Source: Streptomyces viridochromogenes DSM 40736
Lineage (GTDB): Bacteria > Actinomycetota > Actinomycetes > Streptomycetales > Streptomycetaceae
NCBI RefSeq assembly: GCF_000158955.1
Contig: NZ_GG657757.1
Location: 3,701,538-3,765,537 of the forward strand
Length of the DNA stretch: 64,000 bases
Reading direction: 5' to 3'
The translations under genes and the position numbers were made by a program. Shown here piece after piece: positions 1-9,388 of the stretch. How positions within the stretch are numbered: position 1 is the first letter of the stretch; each line of letters opens with the position of its first letter. Under the pieces are notes generated by a model, which was not told the DNA's origin, did no database searches, and was given only the letters and a program-made list of their open reading frames with translations.

Positions 1-56
1 CCGCACCCAGTTTGCCCTGACTTGCTGCGGTAAGCCCCCGGGCAAAGCATGGGGAG

Positions 57-3000
57 GTGAGCTATCTGCGTCTGCCGCACCTCCATGACGACCTGCTGTG
101 CTTCGTGGCCGAGGACGACCTCTGGCTCGCCCCCCTCGACAGCCCGGGCCGCGCCTGGCGGCTCACGGTCGACCGCACCAGGACGGGCCCCGCCCGCTTC
201 TCCCCCGACGGCCGGCACCTCGCGTACACGAACTGGCGCAGCCTGGTGCCCGAGGTCCATCTCCTCCCGGTGGACGGCGGCCCGGCCCGGCAGCTGAGCC
301 ACTGGGGCAGCATCGACACCCGGGTCTGCGGCTGGACCCCCGACGGCGAGATCCTGGCCGTGGCCTCGCACGGCGAGCCGTTCTCGTACTTCACCTGGGC
401 CTACAAGGTCTCCCCGGACGGCGACCCGGGCCGCAAACTGCCCTGGGGGCCGGTGGCCGACATCCAGGTCGCCGACATCGGCACAGAGCGCAGGTCCCTC
501 CTCCTGACCGGCACCCCGCCGCACGAACCGGCCTCGTGGAAGCGCTACCGGGGCGGGGCCACGGGCCGGCTCTGGCTGCACGGCGAACGGCTGCTGGCCG
601 GTCTCGGCGGCCATCTGCACTCCCCCATGTTCGTCGGCGGCCGGATCGCCTTCCTCTCCGACCACGAGGGCGTCGGCAACCTCTACTCCTGTGCCTACGA
701 CGGCTCCGACCTGCGCCGCCACACCGACCACGAGGCCTTCTACGCCCGGCACGCCGCCAGCGACGGCACCCGGGTCGTGTACCAGTGCGCGGGCGACCTG
801 TGGCTGGTCGACGACCTGTCGCCGGACTCCGAGCCGCGCCGGCTGGACGTGCGGATGGGCGGTCCGCGCGCGGGGCGGCGCCCGTACCAGGTGGCGGCGG
901 CCCAGCACGTGGACGGGATCTCGGTCGACGAGACCGGGCGGGCCAGTGCCGTCGTCGTACGCGGCAGCCTGTACTGGCTCACCCACCGGGACGGCCCGGC
1001 CCGCACCCTCACCGACACCCCGGGCGTCCGGGGGCGGATGCCGGAGATGCTCGGCGCGAGCGGCCGGGTGGCGTACGTGACGGACGCGGAGGGCGAGGAC
1101 GCGATCGAGATCGCCTCCCTGCCCCGGGCGAGCGGCGACCGCGGCCCCAGGCGGCTGGCCTCGGGGGAGCTGGGCCGGGTACGCGAGCTGGTGTCGGACC
1201 CGGAGGGCGAACGGCTCGCGGTCGCCTCGCACGACGGGCGACTGCTGCTGGTCGACGTCACCGAGGAGTCCGAGGGCGGGGTCGACGAGCTGATCCGGTC
1301 GGTCAACGGGCCCGTGCGGGACCTCGCGTTCTCCCCGGACGGGCAGTGGCTGACCTGGTCGCACCCGGGCATCGGGCGCACCCTGCGGCAGATCAAGATG
1401 GCCCGGCTCGGCACAGCGGCGGGAGGCGACCGGTTCATCGTCGACGTCACCAACGGCCGTTTCGAGGACGAGAACCCGGTGTTCACACGCGACGGCCGCT
1501 ACCTCGCCTTCCTCTCCTGGCGCGGCTTCGACCCCGTCTACGACGTGCACACCGGCGACCTGTCCTTCCCGCTGGGCTGCCGCCCGTACCTCGTCCCACT
1601 GTCCTCGGCGACGCCGTCCCCGTTCGCGGTGAACCCGGAGGGCCGCCCGGCGGCCGGGGGTCTGGACCCGGTGGAGGGCGACGAGAACGGGAAGAACGGG
1701 GCCGCCGTGACCGTGGAGGTGGAGGGGCTGGAGAGCCGGGTCACGCCCTTCCCGGTGGCCGCCTCCAAGTACTCGGCGCTGCGTCCGGTGGCGGGCGGCG
1801 GGCTGGTGTGGCTGCGCTGGCCGATCTCGGGCGCGCTCGGCGAGACCTTCGCCAACCCGGACGACACCAGCGGCCGGCCGACACTGGAGCACTTCGGCAT
1901 CAGCAGGGCCAGGAAGACCGAACTCGCCGTCCACCTGGACTTCTTCGCGGTCAGCGGCGACGGCACCCGGCTGGTCGTGGCCGACGAGGGCGAGCTGCGC
2001 GCTGTTCCGGCCACCGAGCAGGGCGACTCGGACACGACGGTGTGGATCGACGCACGCCGGATCCTGCACGTGGTCGACCCGGCGGCGGAGTGGCGGCAGG
2101 CGTACGAGGAGGCAGGGCGGCTGACCCGGGCGTACTTCTGGGATCCGGGCATGTGCGGCATCGACTGGGACGGGGTGCTGGACCAGTACCGTCCGCTGGT
2201 CGGACGGGTCGCGTCCCCGGACGAGTTCGCGGACCTGCTGCGCGAGGTGCTGGGCGAGCTGGGCACCTCCCACGCCTACGTCACGGCCGCCCGGCGGGGT
2301 GAGGGCCCGCCGCACTACCAGCGGCGGCAGGGCCTGCTGGGCGCCAACTTCGTACGACGGGACGGCGGCTGGACCGTCAAGCGGATCCTGGCCGGCGACT
2401 CCTCGGACTCCAAGGCCCGTTCCCCGCTGGCCGGTACGGGCATCCGGGAGGGGGCGGTGCTGACCCACGTCGACGGCCGCCCGGTGGATCCGGACACGGG
2501 CCCGTATCCGCTGCTGGCGGGCGCGGGCGGTACGACGGTGGAGCTGACCTTCTCCCCTGCGGCGAAGCCGCCGGAGGGCGAGGGCCCGCCGCGCCGGGTC
2601 GCCGTCGTCCCACTGGTCGACGAGCGACCGTTGCGCTACCAGGACTGGGTGGCCAAACGCCGGGCGGTGGTCAGGCAGTTGAGCGGGGGCCGCTGCGGCT
2701 ATCTACACATCCCGGACATGGGCGGTTCGGGCTGGGCGCAGTTCAACCGCGACCTGCGCATAGAGGTGTCCCGTCCGGCCCTGATCGTGGACGTGCGCGG
2801 CAACGCCGGCGGCCACATCAGCGAGCTGGTCGTCGAGACGCTGAGCCGCACGATCCTGGGCTGGGACCTGACCCGCGACGCACAGCCCGTGTCGTACCCC
2901 TCGAACGCGCCGAGGGGCCCGGTGGTGGCGCTGGCGGACGAGGCGACCTCCTCCGACGGCGACATGATCATCGCCGCGTTCAAGCTGCTGAAGCTGGGCC

Positions 3001-3317
3001 CGGTGGTGGGGCAGCGCACCTGGGGCGGTGTGGTCGGCATGACCGGCCGTCACGAGCTGGGGGACGGCACGGTGATCACGGTGCCGATGAACGCGGCCTG
3101 GTTCGACGCGTACGGCTGGTCGGTGGAGAACCGGGGTGTCGCCCCGGACATCGACGTCCTGCGCACCCCGCTGGACTGGGCGGAGGGCCGGCACGCCCAG
3201 TTGACCGACGCGGTGGAGCTGGCCCTCGGGCTGCTGGAGACCAACCCTGCGGCGACGCCGCCGACTTACAGCGACGTACCGGACCGCTCCCGTCCGAAGC
3301 TGCCGCCCCGGGCGTGA
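57..3317 (+). CDS. Tricorn-type S41 family protease
   Basis: Cytosolic carboxypeptidase-like serine protease of the tricorn family, which degrades peptides released by upstream proteases. The 1086-residue length is near that of the archaeal tricorn protease. The first ~640 residues are beta-propeller repeats (SPDG, FTRDG type strands). A core helical segment at ~690-740 follows, then a PDZ-like stretch at ~770-830 and the S41 catalytic half. The expected catalytic residues are all visible: Ser-His in GTSHAYV (~737), the nucleophile Ser-Asp in TSSDGD (~963), and Glu in VENRG (~1023). The start is GTG; the G-rich ribosome-binding stretch sits immediately before it, so the exact start is uncertain. 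The gene stands alone at the left edge. Confidence 0.9.
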   Translation: MSYLRLPHLHDDLLCFVAEDDLWLAPLDSPGRAWRLTVDRTRTGPARFSPDGRHLAYTNWRSLVPEVHLLPVDGGPARQLSHWGSIDTRVCGWTPDGEILAVASHGEPFSYFTWAYKVSPDGDPGRKLPWGPVADIQVADIGTERRSLLLTGTPPHEPASWKRYRGGATGRLWLHGERLLAGLGGHLHSPMFVGGRIAFLSDHEGVGNLYSCAYDGSDLRRHTDHEAFYARHAASDGTRVVYQCAGDLWLVDDLSPDSEPRRLDVRMGGPRAGRRPYQVAAAQHVDGISVDETGRASAVVVRGSLYWLTHRDGPARTLTDTPGVRGRMPEMLGASGRVAYVTDAEGEDAIEIASLPRASGDRGPRRLASGELGRVRELVSDPEGERLAVASHDGRLLLVDVTEESEGGVDELIRSVNGPVRDLAFSPDGQWLTWSHPGIGRTLRQIKMARLGTAAGGDRFIVDVTNGRFEDENPVFTRDGRYLAFLSWRGFDPVYDVHTGDLSFPLGCRPYLVPLSSATPSPFAVNPEGRPAAGGLDPVEGDENGKNGAAVTVEVEGLESRVTPFPVAASKYSALRPVAGGGLVWLRWPISGALGETFANPDDTSGRPTLEHFGISRARKTELAVHLDFFAVSGDGTRLVVADEGELRAVPATEQGDSDTTVWIDARRILHVVDPAAEWRQAYEEAGRLTRAYFWDPGMCGIDWDGVLDQYRPLVGRVASPDEFADLLREVLGELGTSHAYVTAARRGEGPPHYQRRQGLLGANFVRRDGGWTVKRILAGDSSDSKARSPLAGTGIREGAVLTHVDGRPVDPDTGPYPLLAGAGGTTVELTFSPAAKPPEGEGPPRRVAVVPLVDERPLRYQDWVAKRRAVVRQLSGGRCGYLHIPDMGGSGWAQFNRDLRIEVSRPALIVDVRGNAGGHISELVVETLSRTILGWDLTRDAQPVSYPSNAPRGPVVALADEATSSDGDMIIAAFKLLKLGPVVGQRTWGGVVGMTGRHELGDGTVITVPMNAAWFDAYGWSVENRGVAPDIDVLRTPLDWAEGRHAQLTDAVELALGLLETNPAATPPTYSDVPDRSRPKLPPRA

Positions 3318-3428
3318 GAAGCCGGGGCGTGCGGAGGCCGGGGCGTGCGGAGGCCGGGGCGTGCGGAAGCCGGAGGACGCGAGAAGGGGTGCCCCGCGCG
3401 AGGCACCCCTTCCCTTCAGCGCGCAACG

Positions 3429-3635
3429 TCAGGCGTCGTAGTCCTGGTCGAAGCGGTCCTCCTGCTCGCGCTCCCGCTCACGGTCACGGTCACGCTGCGG
3501 GTGCTGCGGCGAGTCCATGTCCTCGTCGCGCCGGCGGCCGCGGCCCTGCACCTGCTCGCGGGCCTGGTCGGCCTTCTGGCGGGCCTGGTTCTGCCACTGC
3601 TCGGACTTCTCCTGGAACTGGTCCTTCATACCCAT
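3429..3635 (-). CDS. Small hydrophilic CsbD-like protein
   Basis: A 68-residue, very hydrophilic protein. The N-terminal half (KDQFQEKSEQWQNQARQKAD) is a Gln/Lys-rich amphipathic helix, and the tail is Arg/Asp/Glu-rich (DRDREREREQED). It resembles the small stress-associated hydrophilic proteins common in Streptomyces. CsbD kinship is a guess from composition and length only. There is no signal peptide or membrane segment. A GGGAGTGA ribosome-binding site precedes the ATG. It is convergent with the tricorn protease gene and separated from the downstream SDR gene. Confidence 0.7.
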   Translation of the reverse strand: MGMKDQFQEKSEQWQNQARQKADQAREQVQGRGRRRDEDMDSPQHPQRDRDREREREQEDRFDQDYDA

Positions 3636-3711
3636 GTGGGTTCACTCCCGTTGGGGGTGAGGGGATCTGGCTCGATCAGATTCACACGGGTCGTGACCGT
3701 CCGCATGTCGA

Positions 3712-4596
3712 TCACTTACGGAGCGTAGTCCTGTGCTGTTCGTCGGCCGCTCCGCCCGCCCCGACGAGGCCCGTGCGCAGGCCCGTCAGCCGGTCCGCGA
3801 ACCGCCGCATCTCCCGCTGCCCCACCGTGCCGATCACCCCGGGCAGGTATCCGCGCACGCCCTGCATGCCGCGCAGCCACCACTGCCCGTACACATGGCT
3901 CGACCTCCGCTCGATCCCGGCCACGAGCCGGTCCACCGCGGGACCCAGGGGGTAGGTCTTGTTGGACGGCCAGGGCAGTCGCTGCCTCAACTCCCGCATG
4001 ACGTCGTCCTGGTCGGCCCCGCGCACCATGTCGGTGTCGGTCCAGGACAGATACCCGACGCCGACCTTCACGCCCAGGTGCCCGACCTCGGCGCGCAGAC
4101 TGTGCGCGTACGCCTCCACGCCGGACTTGGAGGCGCAGTAGGCGGTCATCATCGGCGCCGGGGTGATCGCGGCGAGGGACGCGATCTGCAGCAGATAGCC
4201 CCGGCTCCGCGTCAGCAGCGGCAGGAAGGCACGGGCGGTCACCGCCGAGCCGACCAGGTTGACCTCGATCACCCGCCGCCAGGACTCCGGGTCGGACTCG
4301 GCGAACGGCCCGCCCGTGGCGACACCGGCGTTGGCGACGACGATGTCCACCCTGCCGAAGCGCGCCTCGACCTCACTCGCGACCCGGGCCATCGCCTCGT
4401 GGTCGGTGACGTCGGCGTACCAGTGGTCGCTGTCGCTGTGCAGCCGCCCGGAGACCTGCTTGAGGGCGTCCGGCTCCAGGCCGACCAGCGCCACCTTCAC
4501 GCCGCGCGCGGAGAGCTTGCGGGCCAGCAGCTCCCCCACGCCGCGCGCCGCCCCGGTCACCACGGCGACCTTCCCTTCGAGGTTCACCCTGCTCAT
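3712..4596 (-). CDS. Short-chain dehydrogenase/reductase
   Basis: NAD(P)-dependent oxidoreductase of the classical SDR family, 294 residues. The cofactor motif TGAARGVG lies near residue 15, NAG in VVANAG near 90, and the active-site Ser with YxxxK (YCASK) near 160. The substrate is unknown. The start is the ATG at 4596, whose ATGA overlaps the stop of the upstream hydrolase, so the genes are translationally coupled. It is the last gene of a monooxygenase-hydrolase-SDR operon, an arrangement reminiscent of the mycobacterial mymA-type lipid/ketone oxidation clusters (inference). Confidence 0.9.
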   Translation of the reverse strand: MSRVNLEGKVAVVTGAARGVGELLARKLSARGVKVALVGLEPDALKQVSGRLHSDSDHWYADVTDHEAMARVASEVEARFGRVDIVVANAGVATGGPFAESDPESWRRVIEVNLVGSAVTARAFLPLLTRSRGYLLQIASLAAITPAPMMTAYCASKSGVEAYAHSLRAEVGHLGVKVGVGYLSWTDTDMVRGADQDDVMRELRQRLPWPSNKTYPLGPAVDRLVAGIERRSSHVYGQWWLRGMQGVRGYLPGVIGTVGQREMRRFADRLTGLRTGLVGAGGAADEQHRTTLRK

Positions 4597-5516
4597 GCGC
4601 TCTCCTCGGTCACGACGTGGATGTGTGCGCCGGCGAGTTCCCGGATCTTCGCGCCGACGAGTTCGGGCGCCTCGACCGGTGTCATGTGGCCGATGCCGGG
4701 CAGCTCGGTGAGACCGGTGCAGTGCGGCAACGCGGCGGCCAGGGCCCGGGCCTGCACCGGCGGCGTCAGCCGGTCCGCCGTACCGACGACCACGGCCGTG
4801 GGCACGTCCAGTTCCCGCACGCCGTGGTCGAGGTCGAGCAGGTCCAGCACGGTCGACCAGGTGTGGCGGACCTTGCGCGGGCAGGCGTGCACGATGCGGG
4901 CGCAGGCCTCGACCATGTGCGGGGCCGAACCGGGTCCCATCGTCCCGTACTTGAGGATCCGGCGGGCCAGGGGCGTGACCGGCCCGAGCGGGGCGCGGGA
5001 GCCGAGGATCCGCCGGGTCAGCCAGGTGCGCAGCCGCCCGGGCCGCATCGGCACGACGGTGGAGGCCGCGACCAGCTGCGAACTGCCCGTGCTGCACAGC
5101 AGGACGGCGGCGGTGTGCGCGCGGAAGACGGCCCGCCCGGAGGCCGCCATCACGGTCATGCCGCCCATGGAGTGCCCGGCGATGACGGCCTGTTCGCCCG
5201 GGGCGAGGGTGGCGGTGAGGACCGCCTCCAGGTCGTCGGCGAGCGCGTCGGTGCTGCACGCGGGGCTCGCGGGGCTGCGTCCGTGGCCACGCTGGTCGTA
5301 GGCGATGACCCGGTGGTCGGCGGCCAGTTCGCGGATCTGCGCCGCCCAGAAGGCGGTGGAGCAGGTCCAGCCGTGGGCCAGGACGACGGCGGGGCCGCCG
5401 TCGGGCCCGTGGATCTCGACGTGCAGGCGGGCCCCGTCGGCGGAGACGGCGGTCAGTTCCCGCGCGGGGGCGGGCGGGGCGTAGGGGCCGGAGTCGACGT
5501 GCAGGAGACGGCTCAC
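4593..5516 (-). CDS. Alpha/beta hydrolase
   Basis: Alpha/beta-hydrolase-fold esterase or lipase-like enzyme of 307 residues. The oxyanion-hole motif HGW (~48) and nucleophile elbow GHSMGG (~117) are clear. A late aspartate in VGTADRLTPP and a histidine in PGIGHMTP complete a plausible triad. The GTG start overlaps the stop of the upstream monooxygenase by GTGA, and its own stop overlaps the SDR start. In a Baeyer-Villiger pathway it would hydrolyse the ester or lactone formed by the monooxygenase (inference from operon order). Confidence 0.9.
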   Translation of the reverse strand: MSRLLHVDSGPYAPPAPARELTAVSADGARLHVEIHGPDGGPAVVLAHGWTCSTAFWAAQIRELAADHRVIAYDQRGHGRSPASPACSTDALADDLEAVLTATLAPGEQAVIAGHSMGGMTVMAASGRAVFRAHTAAVLLCSTGSSQLVAASTVVPMRPGRLRTWLTRRILGSRAPLGPVTPLARRILKYGTMGPGSAPHMVEACARIVHACPRKVRHTWSTVLDLLDLDHGVRELDVPTAVVVGTADRLTPPVQARALAAALPHCTGLTELPGIGHMTPVEAPELVGAKIRELAGAHIHVVTEESA

Positions 5517-7075
5517 GCGTCCACCCCGGCCTTGCTCTCGGCGTTCCCGGCCTTCTCGCTATTCTCGGCCTTCTTCGTCACGGGGGCCCGCAGGACGGCG
5601 TACTCCGTGAGGTCCACCCGCCGCGTCGCCCGCCGGAACTCTCCGGTGGTGCCGGGCCAGATGGTGGTGTTGCGGCCGCTCGCGTCGAGGTACCAGCTGG
5701 TGCAGCCGCCGGTGTTCCACACGGTCCGCTTCATGCGCTCCTGCACCCGGTGGTTCCAGGCGCGCACGGCGCTCGGGCGGGCGTCGAGGGCGACCCGGCC
5801 GCCGAGGACGTCGAGCTGGCGGACGTAGTCGGCCAGGTAGTTCAGCTGCGACTCGATCATGAGGATCATCGAGGAGTTCCCGAGACCCGTGTTGGGCCCG
5901 ATGATCGTCATCCAGTTGGGGAAGCCCGCGGCACTGGCGCCGCGCAGGGCTTCCATACCGCCCTTCCAGCTCTCGGCGAGGGTCCGCCCGTCGGCGCCCA
6001 CGACCCGCTCGGCGATGGGCATGTCGGTGACGTGGAAGCCGGTCCCGAAGACGATCGCGTCCACCTCGGCCTCGCTGCCGTCGACGGCGACGAGAGTGGA
6101 GCCGCGCACCTCGGCGAGCCCGCTCGCCACCACGTCCACGTTGGGCTGCGCGAGCGCCGGGTAGTAGTCGCTGGACAGCAGGATCCGCTTGCAGCCGATG
6201 CGGTAGTCGGGGGTGAGTTTCGCTCGCAGGGCCGGGTCCTTGATGGAGCGGGCCATGTTGCGCCGGGCCAGGTCCTCGACGAGGCCGAGCTGCTTGGGAT
6301 GCTTGGTGAACGCCTGGACCTGCAACTCCCGGATGCCCCACAGCAGTCCGCGCCTGAGCTGCGAGGTGAAGGGCAGCTGCCGGTGCAGCCACCGCTCGGC
6401 GTCGCTGATGTCCCGGTCGACGCGGGGCATGACCCAGGGCGGGGTGCGCTGGAACAGGGTCAGTCGCGAGACCTCGGGCTGGATGGCGGGCACGATCTGG
6501 GCGGCCGACGCCCCGGTCCCCACCATGGCGACGCGCTTGCCGCGCAGGTCGCAGTCGTGGTCCCAGCGGGCCGAGTGGAAGACCTCGCCGGGGAAGGAGT
6601 CCAGCCCCGGGACGTCCGGGATCTTCGGGTCGGACAGCGGCCCGGTGGCCGACACGACGAGGTCAGCCGACAGGCTCCCGCTGCTGGTCTCGATGTCCCA
6701 GCACAGCCGGTCGCCGTTCCAGGTCATCCGCTTCACCTCCGAGTCGAAGCGGAGGTGCGGGCGGAGCCGGAACACGTCCGTCACATGCTCCAGGTAGGCG
6801 CGGATGTGCTCCTGCCCCGAGAAGGTGCGCGGCCAGTCGGGGTTGGGCGCGAAGGAGAACGAGTACAGATGCGACGGCACGTCACACCGGCACCCCGGGT
6901 AACTGTTGTCCCGCCAGGTGCCGCCGACGCTGCTCGCCCGCTCCAGGACGACGAAGTCGGTGACGCCCTCGCGGCGCAGCCGTACGGCGGCCCCCAGCCC
7001 GCCGAACCCGGACCCGACCACCGCGACCCGCACATGCTCGCGTTCGTGTTCGCGTCCCTGTTCGCGTTCGCCCAT
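5513..7075 (-). CDS. Flavin-containing (Baeyer-Villiger type) monooxygenase
   Basis: FAD/NADPH-dependent monooxygenase, ~520 residues. An N-terminal FAD Rossmann motif (VVGSGFGGLG) is followed by the family fingerprint FPGEVFHSARWD, a variant of FxGxxxHxxxWP. A second nucleotide-binding motif (VGTGASAAQI) follows, with the late ATG-type segment FGTGFHVTD. The ATG at 7075 is preferred over more upstream starts because GGAGG lies just before it and because a perfect palindrome would otherwise fall inside the coding region. It is first gene of a three-gene coupled operon with a hydrolase and SDR. The N-terminus has an odd Glu/Arg/His-rich run before the FAD motif. Confidence 0.9.
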   Translation of the reverse strand: MGEREQGREHEREHVRVAVVGSGFGGLGAAVRLRREGVTDFVVLERASSVGGTWRDNSYPGCRCDVPSHLYSFSFAPNPDWPRTFSGQEHIRAYLEHVTDVFRLRPHLRFDSEVKRMTWNGDRLCWDIETSSGSLSADLVVSATGPLSDPKIPDVPGLDSFPGEVFHSARWDHDCDLRGKRVAMVGTGASAAQIVPAIQPEVSRLTLFQRTPPWVMPRVDRDISDAERWLHRQLPFTSQLRRGLLWGIRELQVQAFTKHPKQLGLVEDLARRNMARSIKDPALRAKLTPDYRIGCKRILLSSDYYPALAQPNVDVVASGLAEVRGSTLVAVDGSEAEVDAIVFGTGFHVTDMPIAERVVGADGRTLAESWKGGMEALRGASAAGFPNWMTIIGPNTGLGNSSMILMIESQLNYLADYVRQLDVLGGRVALDARPSAVRAWNHRVQERMKRTVWNTGGCTSWYLDASGRNTTIWPGTTGEFRRATRRVDLTEYAVLRAPVTKKAENSEKAGNAESKAGVDA

Positions 7076-7105
7076 GCCGACACCTCCACACACCACGAGG
7101 ACCGT

Positions 7106-7121
7106 GCCAGTGAACACTGGC
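7106..7121. promoter_or_regulatory. Perfect 16-bp palindrome, candidate operator
   Basis: GCCAGTGAACACTGGC is a 7-bp perfect inverted repeat around a 2-bp centre. It lies about 30 bp upstream of the monooxygenase start and 85 bp upstream of the divergent MerR-family gene. A regulator acting here could control the whole operon. Which protein binds is unknown; the adjacent MerR regulator is the obvious candidate. Confidence 0.45.
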
Positions 7122-7205
7122 GCAATGGGAGCGTAGGGCAGCGGCGTACTGATGGGTAGGGGGCGGGACGAGGAAGTTACCCCTGGTACGCCTTAAGGTG
7201 CCCAG

Positions 7206-7850
7206 GTGGCCGAGAAGCGTGAATACCGCATGGAAGAGCTGGCCCGCCTGGCCGGGATCACGGTGCGCACCCTGCGCTTCTACCGCGAACGCAAACTGAT
7301 CCCGCCACCCCGCCGCGAGGGCCGCATCGCCTGGTACGACGACGACCACCTGGCCCGGCTGCGCACGATCACGGCCCTGCTGGAACGCGGCCACACCCTC
7401 AGCGGCATCGCGGAGCTCGCGGAGGCCTTCGACCACGGCCGGGACGTCGGCGACCTGCTCGGCGTCGGCGCCCCGACCGAGGAGGAACCGATTCACCTCA
7501 CCCCCGAGGAACTGGCCGACCACTTCGCCGGCGAGGCCACCCCCGAGAACCTCGCCGCCGCCATGGAACTGGGCTACCTCGGCACCGACGGCGGCGAGAT
7601 CGTCCACATCAGCCGCCGCCTCCTGGACGTCTCCTCGGCCCTGGTCCACGAGGGCATCCCCCTCGCTGAGGTCCTCCGCGCCGCCAAGCAGGTCCGCACC
7701 CACGCCGACGCCCTGGCCGACCTCTTCACCGACCTGGTCCTGCGCCACGCCTCCGAGAACGACCTGCCCCGCCTGCGCCCACTGGCCCGGAGCGTGGTGG
7801 AGGCGGAGCTGTCGCTGGCGTTGGACCGGCGGATGCGAAGGCAGGCGTAG
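7206..7850 (+). CDS. MerR family transcriptional regulator
   Basis: A 214-residue DNA-binding protein. The N-terminal winged helix is typical of MerR (MEELARLAGITVRTLRFY, then RRIAWYDDDHLARL-like wing). A long helical dimerisation region and an Asp/Glu-rich effector part follow. No metal-binding cysteines are present, so an organic ligand or stress signal is more likely than a metal. GTG start. It is transcribed away from the monooxygenase-hydrolase-SDR operon and probably regulates it through the intergenic region. Confidence 0.9.
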   Translation: MAEKREYRMEELARLAGITVRTLRFYRERKLIPPPRREGRIAWYDDDHLARLRTITALLERGHTLSGIAELAEAFDHGRDVGDLLGVGAPTEEEPIHLTPEELADHFAGEATPENLAAAMELGYLGTDGGEIVHISRRLLDVSSALVHEGIPLAEVLRAAKQVRTHADALADLFTDLVLRHASENDLPRLRPLARSVVEAELSLALDRRMRRQA

Positions 7851-7992
7851 CTCCTACGTTCACTCCATCGGGTCACATTTCAGGCTTATGAGGCACGGAC
7901 TCCCGCTCACACTCCGAGAGTGAGATCGAAAAAGCCCCGGCGACTGTGTCAGCAGCCCCGAGGCGTGGCCGACACCTCCAAGGAGCGTCGAC

Positions 7993-9329
7993 GTGCTTGA
8001 GCGTAGCCCCCGATCAACCCCGCGCCGTCCGTATTCCCCATCTGTCGGGCGACCGAGGGCCCTTGCCGCTCTACGTCTCAGTTGCCTCACCAGCGTGACG
8101 ACTTCGCCGAGTCGACAGCGGTCGGCCATCCAGCTCTGCGCCGAAGGGCTGGGCTTCGCCTTGGTCGCCGAGGCTTCCGACCTGGGGGTATCCGCCCGCC
8201 GGACGTCCCGTTCGAGAGGCCCGCCCTGTCGTCCTGGCTGCGTCGGCCTCACGAGTACGAAGCGGTCGTCTGGGCACACGTGGATCGCGCGGTGCGGTCG
8301 ATGGCACACATGGCCGAGTTGATCGCGTGGGGACGGCAGCACGCCCGGACACTCGTCTTCGGCCTGCCCGACGCCGACTGTCCACTCGTCGTCACACCAC
8401 AGGCGGGCAGCTCGACCATTCGGCGTTGCATGGATCTGGCACACCACGCCGAGGTGGAAGCACGCACCATCTCCGACCGGCTCAGCAGCAGTCATGCGGC
8501 ACTGCGCGCGACCGGCCGCTACGGCGGCGGGCTGGTCCCCTTCGGTTACCGGAAGGCGCCCCATCCCTCTGGCAGCGGATGGGGTTTGACTCCCGACCCC
8601 GAGTCCGCCGCCCTGGTCCACAAGATCGTACAAGAGGTGCATGCGGGGCGGTCGCTGGTCGCCATCGCACGCGAGCTGAACGATGCAGGTGTACTCGTGC
8701 CACGCGACCGCCATGCCCAGCTTCACGGAGCACCGACAGGTGGTCGTCGTCATGGACGTGACTTCGACCGATTCCGCTGGACCTCAGGCACGCTGTCCAA
8801 GGTCCTGCGAAGTCCGTCGTTGATGGGCCACCGGACGCATGGAGGCGAGACAGTCCGCGACACATCCGGCGCTCCCGTACTTATCGGGCAGCCGGTGTTG
8901 TCCGCCGAGGAGTTCCAGACGTTGCAAGAGGTTCTTCTGGCTCGTTCCAACGGGACCCGTCGCGCACGAAGTCGGACGCCTGCGATGCTCACTGGCATCG
9001 CGCACTGTTCAGGCTGCGGCGGACGCTTGTACTTCGCCGTGCGCAAGGGGTACCCGTACGGCGACTACGTGTGCCGGGCGACCGCGCGCAGCGAGGTGTG
9101 CACGGCTTCCGCCGCGATGCGGTCCGACTGGCTTGAGGAGTACGCGGTTCACCGCTACCGCGAGGCCACGGCCACAGATGCGGCCGTCTCCCGGGAGCAG
9201 CTCCTCGAAAGCGGCGTCCGTGTCACGGTCGCCAAGGGTCGCTGCGGCGGTGACACCACCCGGCTCAGGGGACCGGACACCTCACGCTTGACCTTTACTC
9301 TCGGTGAAGGCCTGGACGCCGCGAACTGA
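7993..9329 (+). pseudogene. Degenerate large serine recombinase
   Basis: Remnant of a large serine integrase. The catalytic part (RLSCLT..TTSPSRQRSAI, DLGVSA) reads in one frame to about 8,190. From PFERPALSSWL onward the protein continues in another frame to 9,329, so a frameshift lies between about 8,180 and 8,210. The recombinase domain (GGLVPFGYRK) and a zinc ribbon (CSGCGGRLYF, later YVC and C) are present. The coiled-coil region normally found before the C-terminal GVRVTVAKG segment is missing, so there is also an internal deletion of roughly 100-150 residues. It is very unlikely to be active. It sits alone between conserved housekeeping genes and marks an old integration event. Confidence 0.8.
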
Positions 9330-9347
9330 GCCTCGAGCTCTGACGGA

Positions 9348-9381
9348 CGAGCGAGGCCGCCGTTCCCGGCCTCCTCGCTCG
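9348..9381. terminator. Hairpin between convergent genes
   Basis: CGAGCGAG pairs with CTCGCTCG, extended by GCCG/CGGC, between the end of the recombinase remnant and the end of xthA. It is a likely bidirectional terminator. Confidence 0.6.
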
Positions 9382-9388
9382 GTCCGCG

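Noticed and set aside
98..2302. Long Arg/Pro/Gly-rich open frame inside the tricorn gene
   Set aside because: Shadow frame caused by high GC; composition is non-protein-like and the overlapping frame has a full set of family motifs.
3733..5301. 522-codon plus-strand frame opposite SDR and hydrolase
   Set aside because: Antisense shadow; the minus strand has coupled genes with canonical SDR and hydrolase motifs.
7850..9388. Complete integrative element around the serine recombinase
   Set aside because: No cargo, no flanking direct repeats seen, and the recombinase itself is broken.
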